NCBI GenBank assembly: GCA_964030785.1
Contig: OZ034975.1
Coordinates: 358,201-422,200 of the forward strand
Reading direction: 5' to 3'
From: Siderastrea siderea
Lineage: Eukaryota > Cnidaria > Anthozoa > Scleractinia > Rhizangiidae
DNA length: 64,000 nucleotides
Shown: in pieces, positions 21,060-32,366 of the stretch
Layout: the number at the start of each line of letters is the position of its first letter
Numbering within the stretch: position 1 is the first letter of the stretch
Position numbers and translations under genes: made by a program
The notes under the pieces: generated by a model
Database searches by the model: none
Told to the model about the DNA's origin: nothing
The model's input: only the letters and a program-made list of their open reading frames with translations

Positions 21060-21840
21060 TTCTCAATGATTATGTTCTCCTCTCTAACGACTATCAATGT
21101 TGGAACGTCCGAAATCCGTATCCAAGCAAAAGGTCTTAGTCAAATTAGCACACGATTGAGTTTCAGGTCCAAATAACTCTCTTATTGCAAGCTGACGCGC
21201 AAAACATATCAAGATATCTTTTCTTTGAAATAACAAACTTACAAAACATGATTTTAATTTGAAAAAAAAAAACAAAAAACAAAACAAACAAAAAAAATAA
21301 TGATCACTGTGATCTGTGAAGGTGTGCATAGGACAAGATTATCGTCTAGCCGAGCAAATTAAATTCAGCGTGGTTCTTTCGCTCAAGCGTAAATATTTTG
21401 TGGTCTAAAGGTTAATTGACCTTAACGTCAAAGCGGTTCAAGCGAAAATGCTGATTCCACAAAGCTTACACAAAGCCTCTTTTTTAATAACGATAATACC
21501 CTACCCTTATATATCTCGAAGAAAAGTCCTTGGCCAAATTTTCGGAAAAAAGCGTCCCCACTTATTAACCTTTAATATCATGAAGCCCATGAACTTAGTT
21601 TATATTTGGTTTAATATACTATCAACTTAACAACATTTTCTTCAGCTGTTGTTTTTTTCTTCTTATATCGCCACTGATATCATGCTGACCTGTTCCGGGC
21701 ATACAGAATGTAGTGAAACGCATCCTCCAATTCGCACGCTTCTTTCCTTCGTCCTCCAGAACATCGGAGTATGCATAGAGGATCTCATCGGTGAGCACGT
21801 AAAATTATTTATAGAATTGTCTGTAAATTATTTGTAAAAT
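21060..21840 (+). repeat. Long diverged repeat unit, copy 4 (segments C, A, B)
   Basis: C is at 21150-21215 (GATTGAGTTTCAGGTCCAAA, CTGACGCGCAAAACATATC). A is at 21380 (GTAAATATTTTGTGGTC, TTAACGTCAAAGCGGTTC). B is at 21600-21790 (TTTAATATACTATCAAC, TGTTCCGGGCATACAGAATG). Confidence 0.55.
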
Positions 21841-21859
21841 TAGTTATGACTATTTTTGT

Positions 21860-22862
21860 TCAATCTCAATATAATCTTTTCTCTTACAACAGCGTACCCG
21901 CTGGAATGTTGGAAAACTATCCAAGCAAAAGCAGTTGATTAGAAGTAGACCCGATTGACGCAAAAAAACACATATTAAAACAGGGGCACCCAACGAGAAA
22001 ACTTTAGCAAATTCTTGAAATATCATTTTCTGCCTTCTTGGATTGTTACAGTGCTATTTAAAGGCAAATTTATGTAAGCCAATACAGATTGATCTGTTCG
22101 GGTTTTTTAGCTGAAAATTTAGGCAGCGGAATCCTATTCGCCGAATTTCCGAGCTGTTGATGGCTCTCCGAAAATTCTCGCTGACCTTATTTTGCACTCA
22201 AAACGACATATTTGTACCTCCGAAAACAATACGAACTAAATTAAAGTCCTATTGTTACGAAGGTCTGATGTTATGTTTCGCCGAAGAAATCTCTAGCCTT
22301 CACGGCAATGAAATTCCAAACAGATATTCCCTGAACCAACCGTTGGGTGTTCCTGTTAAAATATCTTTCTTTGAAATAACACACAAGTAAAACGCGAAGA
22401 ACTGAACTACCCCTATGATAAAGTCTATGTGATACTGTAATACTGTATTCAAAGTGGATGTACACTTAGCTACCCCAAGCTACAGGCAGTCTATTCAAAT
22501 AATTAGAAACAAATGACACAAATTGACAGGTTAAAAATCCCAACTGGCAAGTGAGACCAGCTGGCAAGTTACCAGTACAACGGAGAAGTTGAACTAGGGT
22601 CTATGGTGAAACAACTCCAGCTAATGGTTAGAGCGCCGCCTCTAACACATTATTGTATACGACACAGCTAAAGCAATTTTATAATTCCAAGACCGTCCAC
22701 ATTTCAGAAAAAAAGGCCACGACCCCTCAAATATCATGAAGCCCATGAATTAAGGTTATATTTGGGTAACATATATCATCTTTAAAGGAATAAGAAAATT
22801 TTCTTTTTCTTATTTCGCTGGTATGTCGCTGGTGCTCATTTTATACACCTGGGTGAAGAGAG
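21860..22862 (+). repeat. Long diverged repeat unit, copy 5 (partial C and B)
   Basis: GATTGACGCAAAAAAACACAT near 21955 is an eroded C. TTATATTTGGGTAACATATATC at 22750-22775 is B. The middle (22000-22650) shows no match to the other copies. Confidence 0.4.
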
Positions 22863-22892
22863 ACAAAGTGGGGTAAATGTTCTTCTGTAAGA

Positions 22893-22980
22893 AAACAACA
22901 CAATGGCAGGGACTGGTCCCGTCGAACCACCGACCTTCAGATCTGAAGGCCAAGGCGCTAACCACTACACCATCCCGTTC
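22893..22980 (-). repeat. tRNA-derived SINE head (minus strand)
   Basis: The reverse complement reads GGGATGGTGTAGTGGTTAGC, then CCTTC-AGATCT-GAAGG as an anticodon-arm-like hairpin, and GGTGGTTCGACGGG as a T-arm. The loop is six bases and the acceptor stem does not close, so a functional tRNA is unlikely. Confidence 0.5.
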
Positions 22981-23289
22981 CTGTCTTTCCTCCGTCGTTC
23001 AGCCGAGTCATCGCATGCACACAGTCCTTTTCCAGCACGTAAAATTTAACTTGGCACCTTAAAACAATCAACATTTACTGACAGTTAATCGTTTTTAGCA
23101 TCAATCATGAATAATATCGTACATTAATATTCTTGAGATGTTTCCAGGAGGAAGGGACTGGTATTTCAAATTGAATTACTTTTTAGAGTTTGCATTTGAT
23201 TAAGAGGCTAATTGGAGATTGAGAGTAGTCAACCGACTCGGGCCTGAAAGGGCCAGTGCCAGCCTACTATAAATTAACACTGAATGAAG

Positions 23290-23823
23290 GTGGCTCGCAG
23301 TTATTAATTAGCGCGGAGGCTCCATTTTATAAATCGAATTTTCGGCAAGTAAGCTTTAACCGATTAAGTGAGTTTTGGTGTTCTAAACAAAGAATGTTCG
23401 AATTTTACAAAACTTTTAGATTTAGGGCAAACAAGTTCAGCTATTAAGAGATACAAGCACTATGTGAAGACTATAGCCTTTGCAGGGAAACGCGAATATT
23501 TTCCACTAAACAACGACAGATTTTTTTACCAATTACGCTCAATAAGTTTTAAGACTTCAAGGTCTGCTGTGAGCAAGTTTCTACGAAATCGGCTGGGTAA
23601 AAATTTCTGCGCAGTTGATTGTTCAATTTTGGCTTCAAAATATTATGTGTTTGTAATTGCCTTAGCTGTTGCAAGAACACTAACGTAATGCTAAGATCTA
23701 AGTTTAATGCTAAGTTTGAACATTCTTTACGTAGAATACTAAAAATCATTGAAATCGGTTAAAGCTTACTTGCCGAAAATTCGATTTACCAAATGGAGCC
23801 CCCGTGCTAATAAATAGCCAGCT
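23290..23823. mobile_element. Non-autonomous TIR element, about 534 bp with ~100-bp inverted ends
   Basis: AAATCGAATTTTCGGCAAGT followed by AAGCTTTAACCGAT at 23331-23366 is exactly inverted at 23754-23788. The similarity extends outward through GGCTCCATTT (GCGCGGAGGCTCC versus GCACGGGGGCTCC inverted) and inward to AAAGAATGTTC. No clear target duplication was seen. Confidence 0.7.
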
Positions 23824-24244
23824 TAAAGATGGGACGACTTCGATACCAAGCTAAATATAATTGGTACTACGTTTTTTGGGATGTTTGAAAAGTATAATCG
23901 ACACACGCCCCACGCAACAAGCAAATATTGCAAATAGATCGAGACACTCTCATTCATACCATGTCTGCACCCCCCCCCCCCAATCCCTATCAGTGTTGCA
24001 CGAATTTCGGTATTTTCGTTCAAACCTACCGTCATCGACATTGAAAGGGGAGAGGGGGTTAGAATTTAATGTAGTTGAAGTATAGTTGCCGTTTATTGAA
24101 TTTTGCCGCGAATTTATGACGTCAGCGAATAACATTAGCTACAATGCGTTCTTGTTTGGATATGTGTCCCTTACGAGCAAGAAGAGAAAGGCTTGGCACT
24201 AGTTTGGATCATTGCCATTAATTCATTCGGCCCATGTAAGGTAA

Positions 24245-24345
24245 TCCAAGAGAGCCTTGGATTCTGGATTCCACGCTGTGGATTCCGGATTCCATGTCCG
24301 TGGATTCCGGATTCCACGTCCGTGGATTCCGGATTCCACGGTCCA
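24245..24345. repeat. GGATTCCGGATTCCA short tandem repeat
   Basis: Four imperfect copies of a 22-23-bp unit built on GTGGATTCCGGATTCCA. The same motif recurs at 34.98-35.09 kb. Confidence 0.8.
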
Positions 24346-24520
24346 AAAGTTGCTCGATTCCAGCGCTGGTTTCCAACGCTTCCTTTGTAGATTGTTTTCG
24401 GAACGAAATGAATTCAATAACAGGTTTGTTATTAAAAGGTAAAAATGAAAGATAACTGTTCTTTTTTTTAACCAGAAAAGTAGCTCGGTTTCTATGAAAT
24501 ATTATAAGTATAATCTTTAC

Positions 24521-25000
24521 AGTACTATATTCTTTCTTCGGTCACTGTTATTGGGTTAAGAGATGGGAAGCAACACTCCGGCGTAGTCAGGAACGACACA
24601 GAGTGTCGCTGCAGGGCGGAGCGAGGGATTTTCCCTTCGGGCGTCTTGGAGGTACGAGGATACAGAAACCATAACGCGTTCGAAGGGAAAATCCCCCGCT
24701 TCGCCGTTGGGCTGCTGCACCGAACACAGATCGCGAGGGGAGGGAGGGCAAGTCGCGACATTTGAACTGTCGTCGTGGTGTTTTACCGTCGAAAGACCTC
24801 AAAATGTGTTATCGACGCCAGGGAGCGGCTAATATATTACCGCCAAACCAATAGAAGAGAGCCAAGGGGATAACGAACCCATTTTGACGGACTTCTGACC
24901 TGCATGCATAATATATTACTATTCAAATGACTTTGAATAGTACTATGTTCTTTCTTCGGTCATTGTTATTGGGTTAAGAGATGGGAAGCAACACTCCGGC
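24521..25000. mobile_element. Insertion flanked by 62-bp direct repeats
   Basis: Bases 24521-24582 and 24939-25000 are 60/62 identical (AGTACTAT, TTCTTTCTTCGGTCA, AGAGATGGGAAGCAACACTC). Between them, 24583-24938 contains a hairpin (GGGATTTTCCCTTCG at 24628 with CGAAGGGAAAATCCC at 24680). It also has a block, 24745-24938, repeated at 30848-31184. The inner block carries GGTCTTTCGACGGTAAAAC on the minus strand. The element class is not recognised. Confidence 0.65.
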
Positions 25001-28000
25001 TTCATCACCCTCTTACTACGCTCTGCTGAGTGAACATCTGAAAATGGCCCAGGACCCACCTACCTCTCCAAACCTTACAAAAAAAATTCTCCCCCACCCC
25101 CATAAAACATTACCAGTTCTTGAGAAAACAACGATATCCCCAGGGAGAGAGAGGCTCTGCCAACTTCAAAACCTCATGCATCCCTACCATTTACAATGAT
25201 ACACTATAGCACCTCACCAGGTCAAGTCAATTAGCAGTGAAAAGATTAAAAACCAAACTAGCTAAAAACAGACAACGAGCGCAAAAAAATCAAAAGAGAA
25301 ACAAAACGTGTGACCGGCAAGGAAGGGAACTGCGCGAATCAACCTAATTGGTTTGGCTTGGTACCTGCTTTTTCCTTATGCAGACTTTACATAGTCTCAA
25401 CACAGAATTTCCTCTTTATGCAGTCTTTTAGAGTCACAGATTTTCCTTTCAGATTCACATTAAACATTGATTTGGTTTGGAATTAAGTTTTGGGTCGAAT
25501 GTGACCTTTTCTGCAGTCTCCTAAGTAAAGGACGTTGTTTAGATGTATTTTTGCAACTTGGAGAGTAAGGAGAGTGAGGACATTTTGAAGTTGGCATCCG
25601 TACAAATGCTAATTCGTGCCGACAGCTTCGCATAGGAACGCTGTTAAAGGAGATGGAACCAGGTTAACAGTTAATACTCTCAAAAATAGACAGATGTTCT
25701 GCTTTAGCCCCTGTTCACCCAGTCTGGTGATATTGTAGAGAATAGAGTTAAGCACTTTGCACTAAAATGCTCTCGCGTATGACTTAAAGCGGTAAAAGAC
25801 GATCTGTTTCATCTGAACAACTGAGACATTAAAATGACTTATATAGTTTATAAAAGATTTTAGGAAATTTTGTTTTCTCTGCACGAGCAATGAGTTAACC
25901 TTTTGCTTTCTTTACTTGATATCAAAGATATTGTCGCCAATCCAAACAAACGGGGGAAGTGTTGGCGTACAGCAAGAATTTGTTTTACAGGGATGGTATT
26001 GAGACTAAAACCTGCACACTGTCAAAATATACATTTGGTTAGTCCCGTTTGAAAAGTCGCCAAAATAGTCTTATGAGTTTGAATAAAACCGCAAATCTCA
26101 GTGGAATAAATTACCTCGGATTCAGCTGCAAACTCCTTAAGTTTTCTTTAACTTACCAAATACTATTTTGCCACTCTCGTTCTAAAGCACAAGTGTCACG
26201 GAAATCTGACCAATAAAAGAAGAGTTCGTAATAGAACTGAGAAAAGATCCTGTGATACTGACATAAAGCTATTGTCACAGTTAAGAACGAAACCACCTCT
26301 CGTGGGTCCCAGCAGGCGCAGTAGTGAACGATTCCAAATTCCATTTTTGAAAATATTTGCCTACAACCATTCCAGCCTAAAAGAATCATCATTTACCACT
26401 GCTATCCACAATAATTTGACTAACAGTTGATTCAACTCTTTCATTTAAATTCTTTAGGAATGGACAATTCCGAGCATTAATGGAACAAGCAAAGTTTTGA
26501 ACATTGTCACCTTGCAAAGGCAGATCTATCTATAGTTCCTCTAAGGGCCAGGTATTTTACCGCTTTGAAATTACCCAAATCTTTGAATGAAAATCTTTTC
26601 TTCCGGCAGTCTTGATCATATCTGAGATAAATCCAAAAGCTATTATGTTCTCATTCGGCTACTTAATGCCAAAAGATTTAAACTCATTTTCTTTGAAGAA
26701 CTAAAGAACATATCCTCAGTTTCTGCACTATTTACCTTAAGAGCTCAAATATTTCGAAAGAGATCCAGCAGCTTAGGTAACATTTTAGTTCAGTCTGTGC
26801 CGGACAAAACTGCAATTGCGTCATCCCCACATCGTAATAAATAGTGTTGGACCTTTCTTCCCATTAACAACTTAACTGCTCTTTATATCTACGTTCTGCC
26901 GAATGGCAGGAAACCAACTTTACTGCAACTGCAATAAAGAAATGGGGACAAAAGAAAGCGGATCACACCTCTTACACCTGGTTAGAGGCGCTTATTGTTC
27001 ACCATACACATTTGTATACTTTGAAAAACAAAATCGAAGCCTTGACTTGGCTTGAACTTAATTAGTAAAGCCATCATTTCCTGGGTTTGTTTTAAATTTT
27101 GATCAGTATCATTATGAAAATAAGTAAAAACAAAGAAGGTGACAGTTTTTCCCTTTCATCAGAAATTCTCTGTTCCTCGGACATTATAGGCGTGTTTAAA
27201 TTAGTTGAAAAAGAAGACATCTTAGTGCAAGATCCATATCACTATCTTTACTTGACAAACCACTGCCAAAACGTTCTGGGTTTTAGTAAGCTCAGGTTCA
27301 GGAGCGATCTGGTTTCTTAAGCCACTTGCTCGTATTTTCCGTACATGCTTCTCCACACTATTCTTCGTCTCCACTTGAACACTTAACATATTTTTATTAT
27401 TTACAGTTTCTCACCAAGCCTGGTTCGTGCCAACAAGCCCTTGGATGTAAAGACTTCTTTTTGTTTCCTCTTTGGAGGGGGGTTTCTGATTGTTTCTGAG
27501 CCACATTAAAAAAGCAAATATTAATTGCGCCAGAGTCACAAGGATTGTTTTGTAATCGGCTTAGTTCCGAACACTACAAAAATGTCGTAAGTGTCCCAAA
27601 GGAACTAAACAAACTAAATGAATGATACAATCGGTACCATACTTAAACAAAAATTGCAACGCAAAGTAAATTTGAAACAGCCATAATATGAGCTCTCCAC
27701 TGCATTCACTTTCCTTTAAATTTTTCGCTCCGTCAAAATGTCCCCGTGGAACGAGATTCAACGAGATATTTAAGCAGGAATCGGCAACACTCTTGCTCTT
27801 CCTTTACGAAAGCTGTGCAACAATAAACTGGTCAACTCACATAAGTTGTCAAAGACAGAATGCAGAAGCTGAAGACAAAGGAGAAGTGATAATGAAGCAT
27901 TCGAAAAAAAAAACAGGTAAAGAAAACCAAACCAACCTCAGAGAAAAACAACAATAGAAAATGTTCAAGGAATTAAGTTACAGTTCACAAACGTTTGACT

Positions 28001-28440
28001 CGCGATCGCTCCGATATTCAACAACTTAATAAAAACAACCTTCACTGAACCGCTAATAATAAAAAACATGACGTTAAAATTGAAGGATACTGACAAGTTA
28101 AGACCTGAATACCAAACGTTATACACTAAGAGGAGGAACAACATAATCAATAGCCACCACACATGAATTTTCCAAGGGACCCGCATTAAAGCGCTACAGC
28201 TCTCCAACAACCGAAGTGTAACTCGTGAAAAGAGGAAGATTTTTATTTTATTTTATTTCACTAATCTTTTTTGTTCCTCGCATGTATAAACCGACCACCG
28301 ATTTTTAACTTGCCAGACTTAAAAGGAGGCTGGCTGTTTCTTCCGCATGACCTTCCGGGTTCCCTGAATTCACAACAATTTCTGAAAAAAGCCAATTCTG
28401 GCACCTGCCTTGCCATTTCCTAACCGGGTCTCCGACGACC
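25001..28440. other. No supported gene or repeat
   Basis: AT-rich sequence with only short open stretches (for example 27099-27320 plus). None shows a recognisable domain or a splice-supported structure. Confidence 0.4.
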
Positions 28441-28446
28441 CTAACC

Positions 28447-30090
28447 CATTAGAATAAAACTTGCTGACAACGGCCCGAAGCCAATCAGAAATCCAAACGC
28501 GTTCTCAACAAATAAACACTCTGACAAGGGCCCAAAGCCAATCAGAAACTCAACGCGTTGTCAACAACTAAACTATCTGACAAGGGCCCGAAGCCAATCA
28601 GAAAACCAAACGCGTTGTCAACAACTAAACTATCTGACAAGGGCCCGAAGCCAATCAGAAAACCAAACGCGTTTTCAGCAACTAAACACTCTGACAAGGG
28701 CCCGACGCCAATCAGAAATCAAAACGCGTTGTCAACAGCTAAACTATCTGACAAGGGCCCGAAGCCAATCAGAAATCCAAACGCGTTTTCAACAAATAAA
28801 CACCTTGACAAGGGCCAGAGGCCAATCAGAAAATCAACGCGTTGTCAACAACTAAACATTCTGAAAAGGGCTCGAAGCCAATCAGAAATCCAAACGCGTT
28901 GTCGACAACTAAACACTCTTACAAAGGCCCAAAGCCAATCAGAAATCCAAACGCGTTGTCACAACTAAACTATCTGACAAGGGCCCGAAGCCAATCAGAA
29001 ATCCAAACGCGTTGTCAACAACAACTATCTGACAAGGGCCCGAAGCCAATCAGAAAACCAAACGCGTTGTCAGCAGCTAAACACTCTGACAAAGGCCCAA
29101 AGCCAATCAGAAATCCAAACGCGTTGTCAACAACTAAACTACCTGACAAAGGCCCGACGCCAATCAGAAATCCAAACGCGTTGTCAACAACTAAACTATC
29201 TGACAAGGGCCCGAAGCCAATCAGAAATCCAAACGCGTTGTCAACAACTAAACTATCTGACAAGGGCCCGACGCCAATCAGAAATCCAAACGCGTTGTCA
29301 ACAACTAAACTATCTGACAAGGGCCCGAAGCCAATCAGAAATCCAAACGCGTTGTCGACAACTAAACACTCTGACAAGGGCCCAAAGCCAATCAGAAATC
29401 CAAACGCGTTGTCACAACTAAACTATCTGACAAGGGCCCGAAGCCAATCAGAAATCCAAACGCGTTGTCAACAACTAAACTATCTGACAAGGGCCCGAAG
29501 CCAATCAGAAAACCAAACGCGTTGTCAGCAGCTAAACACTCTGACAAGGGCCCGACGCCAATCAGAAATCCAAATGCGTTGTCAACAACTAAACTATCTG
29601 ACAAGGGCCCGAAGCCAATCAGAAATCCAAACGCGTTTTCAACAAATAAACACCTTGACAAGGGCCAGAGGCCAATCAGAAAATCAACGCGTTGTCAACA
29701 ACTAAACTTTCTGAAAAGGGCCCGAAGCCAATCAGAAATCCAAACGCGTTGTCGACAACTAAACACTCTGACAAGGGCCCAAAGCCAATCAGAAATCCAA
29801 ACGGGTTGTCACAACTAAACTAACTGACAAGGGCCCGAAGCCAATCAGAAATCCAAACGCGTTGTCAACAACGAAACTTTCTGAAAAGGGCCCGAAGCCA
29901 ATCAGAAATCCAAACGCGTTCTCAACAAATAAACACTTTGACAAGGGCCCGAAGCCAACCAGAAACTCAACGTGTTGTCAACAACTAAACTTTCTGACAA
30001 GGGCCCGAAGCCAATCAGAAAAACAAACGCGTTCTTCACAAATAAGGCACACTGACAAGGGGTCGAAACCAATCGGATACTTATGCTAAA
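28447..30090. repeat. 57-bp minisatellite, about 28 copies, CCAAT-bearing
   Basis: The unit includes CTATCTGACAAGGGCCCGAA, GCCAATCAGAAATCCAAACG and CGTTGTCAACAACTAAA. Variants differ at ACGCGTT(G/T)TC, in (CTAAAC/ATAAAC) and by one- to five-base deletions. These deletions break the 19-residue translated repeat (STTKLSDKGPKPIRNPNAL) into several frames. A block at about 28785-28970 recurs almost identically at about 29635-29810, showing a second duplication level of about 850 bp. Open frames on both strands (for example 28842-29705) are treated as by-products. Confidence 0.95.
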
Positions 30091-30690
30091 CAATGCAAAT
30101 AAAACCCAGTGAAAATAATAATAATTCCATTAACTGTTCTGGCAAAGGCACAAAGACACACAAAAAACAAGAATGTATGACGAAATTCCGCCCCAAAACC
30201 GGCGCATGTTGCACCGTATCAAAAACAGTCTTTGAATACTAAAACACCAAGAAGGACAATGAACTTTGCCACGTACATGTGTATGTGTTAAAACCTTGGC
30301 AAAGGAACCGTGGCTACCGAGCGTACAGAAGAAATAAACTAACCTAGAAGAGGGAAGGTATACCAAAACACTGAATCCCGTAAGTCTAGAGGAAGTTAAA
30401 AAACACTACAGCGCGAGCAGCAAAGCCGAAATGTACATTGATCAGTTAGCACCGTTGATAAAAACCCGTAGTGCCAGGAACACGTTGAATTTAAAATACA
30501 AAGCAAAGAACAAAACAAAACAAAACGTATGAAAGCTTAGAAATAAGCCCTACCCGAAATCGCAAAACCCAGCATATCACTGCCGCACAATGGAACTAAA
30601 AGCTAACAGCAAATGGACGCGGCAAACAAGAAGCGTTCTAAACTGAAAAACAAATTAAACTGCAAACACAGACCTGAAGGGCTACTTGTA
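30091..30690. other. Spacer after the 57-bp array
   Basis: Adenine-rich on the plus strand. No coding or repeat structure was recognised. Confidence 0.35.
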
Positions 30691-30805
30691 GAAACACCAG
30701 GACCCAGAAGAAAAAGGACGCTGCTCTCTTTGGAAAGCTGAGTCTGCTAAGCCGGCTCTTGCTTGATCGCGAAGGCAGGAAACAGAATTTTTTGGAAAAA
30801 GCAAA

Positions 30806-31184
30806 CGGGCGATCTGTGTTCGGTGCGATTAAGACGAGGGATTCGAAGCGACATTTGAACTGTCGTCGCGGCGTTTTACCGTCGAAAGACCTCAAAATGT
30901 GCTATCGACGCCAGGGAGCGGCTAATATATTGGCTTTACCTCGGTGTAAGAACCTGTGAAACTCACGGATGACGTAAAACAAAGGAAACAAAAACATTTT
31001 AAACAGTACCGTACAGCAAAACAAAAGTTAACAAACAAAGAAAATCTTGTCAGGTTCTTACACCGAGGTAAACCCAATATATTACCGCCAAACCAATAGA
31101 AGAGAGCCAAAGGGATAACGAACCTATTTTCACGGACTTCTGACCTGCGTGCACAATAAATTACTATTCAAATGACTTTGAATA
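30806..31184. repeat. Second copy of the 24.58-24.94-kb element, interrupted by a MITE
   Basis: TTTGAACTGTCGTCG to GCGGCTAATATATT (30852-30931) and TACCGCCAAACCAATAGAAG to TGACTTTGAATAG (31083-31184) match 24760-24838 and 24838-24940. The match is split only by the insertion at 30932-31075. The flanking piece GCGATCTGTGTTCGGTGC (30809) is in the opposite orientation in the 24.7-kb copy. Confidence 0.85.
30932..31075. mobile_element. 144-bp hAT-like MITE with 8-bp target duplication
   Basis: The left end GGCTTTACCTCGGTGTAAGA mirrors the right end (read inverted) GGGTTTACCTCGGTGTAAGA, and the match extends for 25 bases with one mismatch. It is flanked by AATATATT at 30924-30931 and 31076-31083. 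The uninterrupted homologous site GGCTAATATATTACCGCC is present at about 24828-24845 with a single AATATATT. This gives direct evidence of insertion and its exact bounds. An 8-bp duplication fits hAT-type transposition, though other superfamilies also make 8 bp. Confidence 0.9.
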
Positions 31185-32066
31185 GCATACGTAACCCTCT
31201 GGGGTATTGTTACAATTGGTTCATTAGTGGGAGCGTTGGTATATATAGTGCGTTGCCTTCATTTATATTCATTCGAGTCATACGTCCGTCCCTTCGCCCT
31301 CAAAAACTAAATACCCAATGACTAAGGGTTATGGATTTTGTTTTTCGTATTTATATTTACAAAATATTCTAAGTATTTGTATATCTATACTATTGTTATA
31401 CGAGCTTGTGTTGAGATTGTAGTTTCAGTGCTTGATACTTTCTTTGTATTATGCTTGTAAACTTTATTACCATATAAGTTGATAAGACATAATAAAGAGG
31501 GTCGCATACGGCTCGTGTTGACACACCCCAATAGTGGTTGCTTATTACATGATAAATGTTTTATATTCGGTTGAGCGGGGAGCGAATTAGAATATAAAAT
31601 ATACTTCTTTGCCTTACCTGTGAAGACTGTGAATACGAGTGTTCTCTGAAGTCCACTGATTACACATCTTTGAACAAATACTGACGAGTTAAGACTATTC
31701 TTATTCTAATAGCGTTAACAAATCAGTGCTTTTTAGGTTCAAACAATTGTTAAATTGCCGCATGGAAATGTAAAAATTCAGTTACAAATTCACAATAAAT
31801 AGGGGGGAAATAGTATATTTATCTCTTACTAAATTAATTATAGGTCCGCAATATTTCGAAATGTTTAAAACAAGAATAGGGACACTGATCACGATACAGT
31901 TATAAACCTGATGAAATAAAATATCGCTATCTTTAAATAGCTGTCTTTTGTTGCCAAGAAATTTTTTCTGACTGCAAATTCTACCACACTGGGGATGAAT
32001 GTTTACATGGAAGTCAATGCGCTATCTTACCGAACCTTAAACTGTTAAATTACACCATACCGAAAG
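31185..32066. other. Unassigned stretch with TATATATA and AATAAA signals
   Basis: TATATATAG lies at 31240, and AATAAAG about 250 bases later (31490). GTGTTGACACACCCC follows. The spacing resembles a solo LTR, but no flanking 4-6-bp duplication could be found, so this is only a possibility. Confidence 0.2.
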
Positions 32067-32238
32067 TAACCTGTTCCAGATGTTCCGATAGTGCGAAGTA
32101 GCGCGAAGAATAAAAGCGAGAAAAATGAAGGGAGGCTAGAGAAGGGTAGGGGGCTGGTTTTTATTCGCGCCATTCTCGTTCCTTATACATTAATGTCACT
32201 TCTGCTTTTGCCACCACCTGAACGCCTGGAACAGACTA
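32067..32238. mobile_element. 172-bp MITE related to the element at 50.34-51.48 kb
   Basis: The left end TAACCTGTTCCAGATGTTCC and the inverted right end TAGTCTGTTCCAGGCGTTCA match each other. They also match the end of the larger element (TAGCCTGTTCCAGGCGTTCA). AAGCGAGAAAAATGAAGGGA near 32115 resembles its subterminal region. Confidence 0.65.
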
Positions 32239-32366
32239 TACTTATAACTTTGCAACATTTGTAACATTTGTATATTTTAAAAACTCGCTCATTGCAATTA
32301 CATACTGGCGTACTTAAGTAACAGATACCGTAGTCCAACGAGAAAAGTTAAATGACCAGAAAACGT

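Noticed and set aside
28558..30089. ORFs of up to 287 codons with a 19-residue repeat (STTKLSDKGPKPIRNPNAL)
   Set aside because: The 57-bp minisatellite explains them. Unit indels repeatedly break the frame and the opposite strand is equally open.
28447..30090. CRISPR-like array
   Set aside because: The whole unit repeats without unique spacers, and the genome is eukaryotic.
24587..30895. Shared minus-strand peptide start MRSFDGKTPRRQFKC at 24.8 and 30.9 kb as a small gene family
   Set aside because: The identity is explained by the duplicated element. The frames diverge and stop differently beyond the shared block.
31199..31525. Solo LTR with TATA box and polyadenylation signal
   Set aside because: No flanking short duplication or primer-binding site could be found; left as unassigned.
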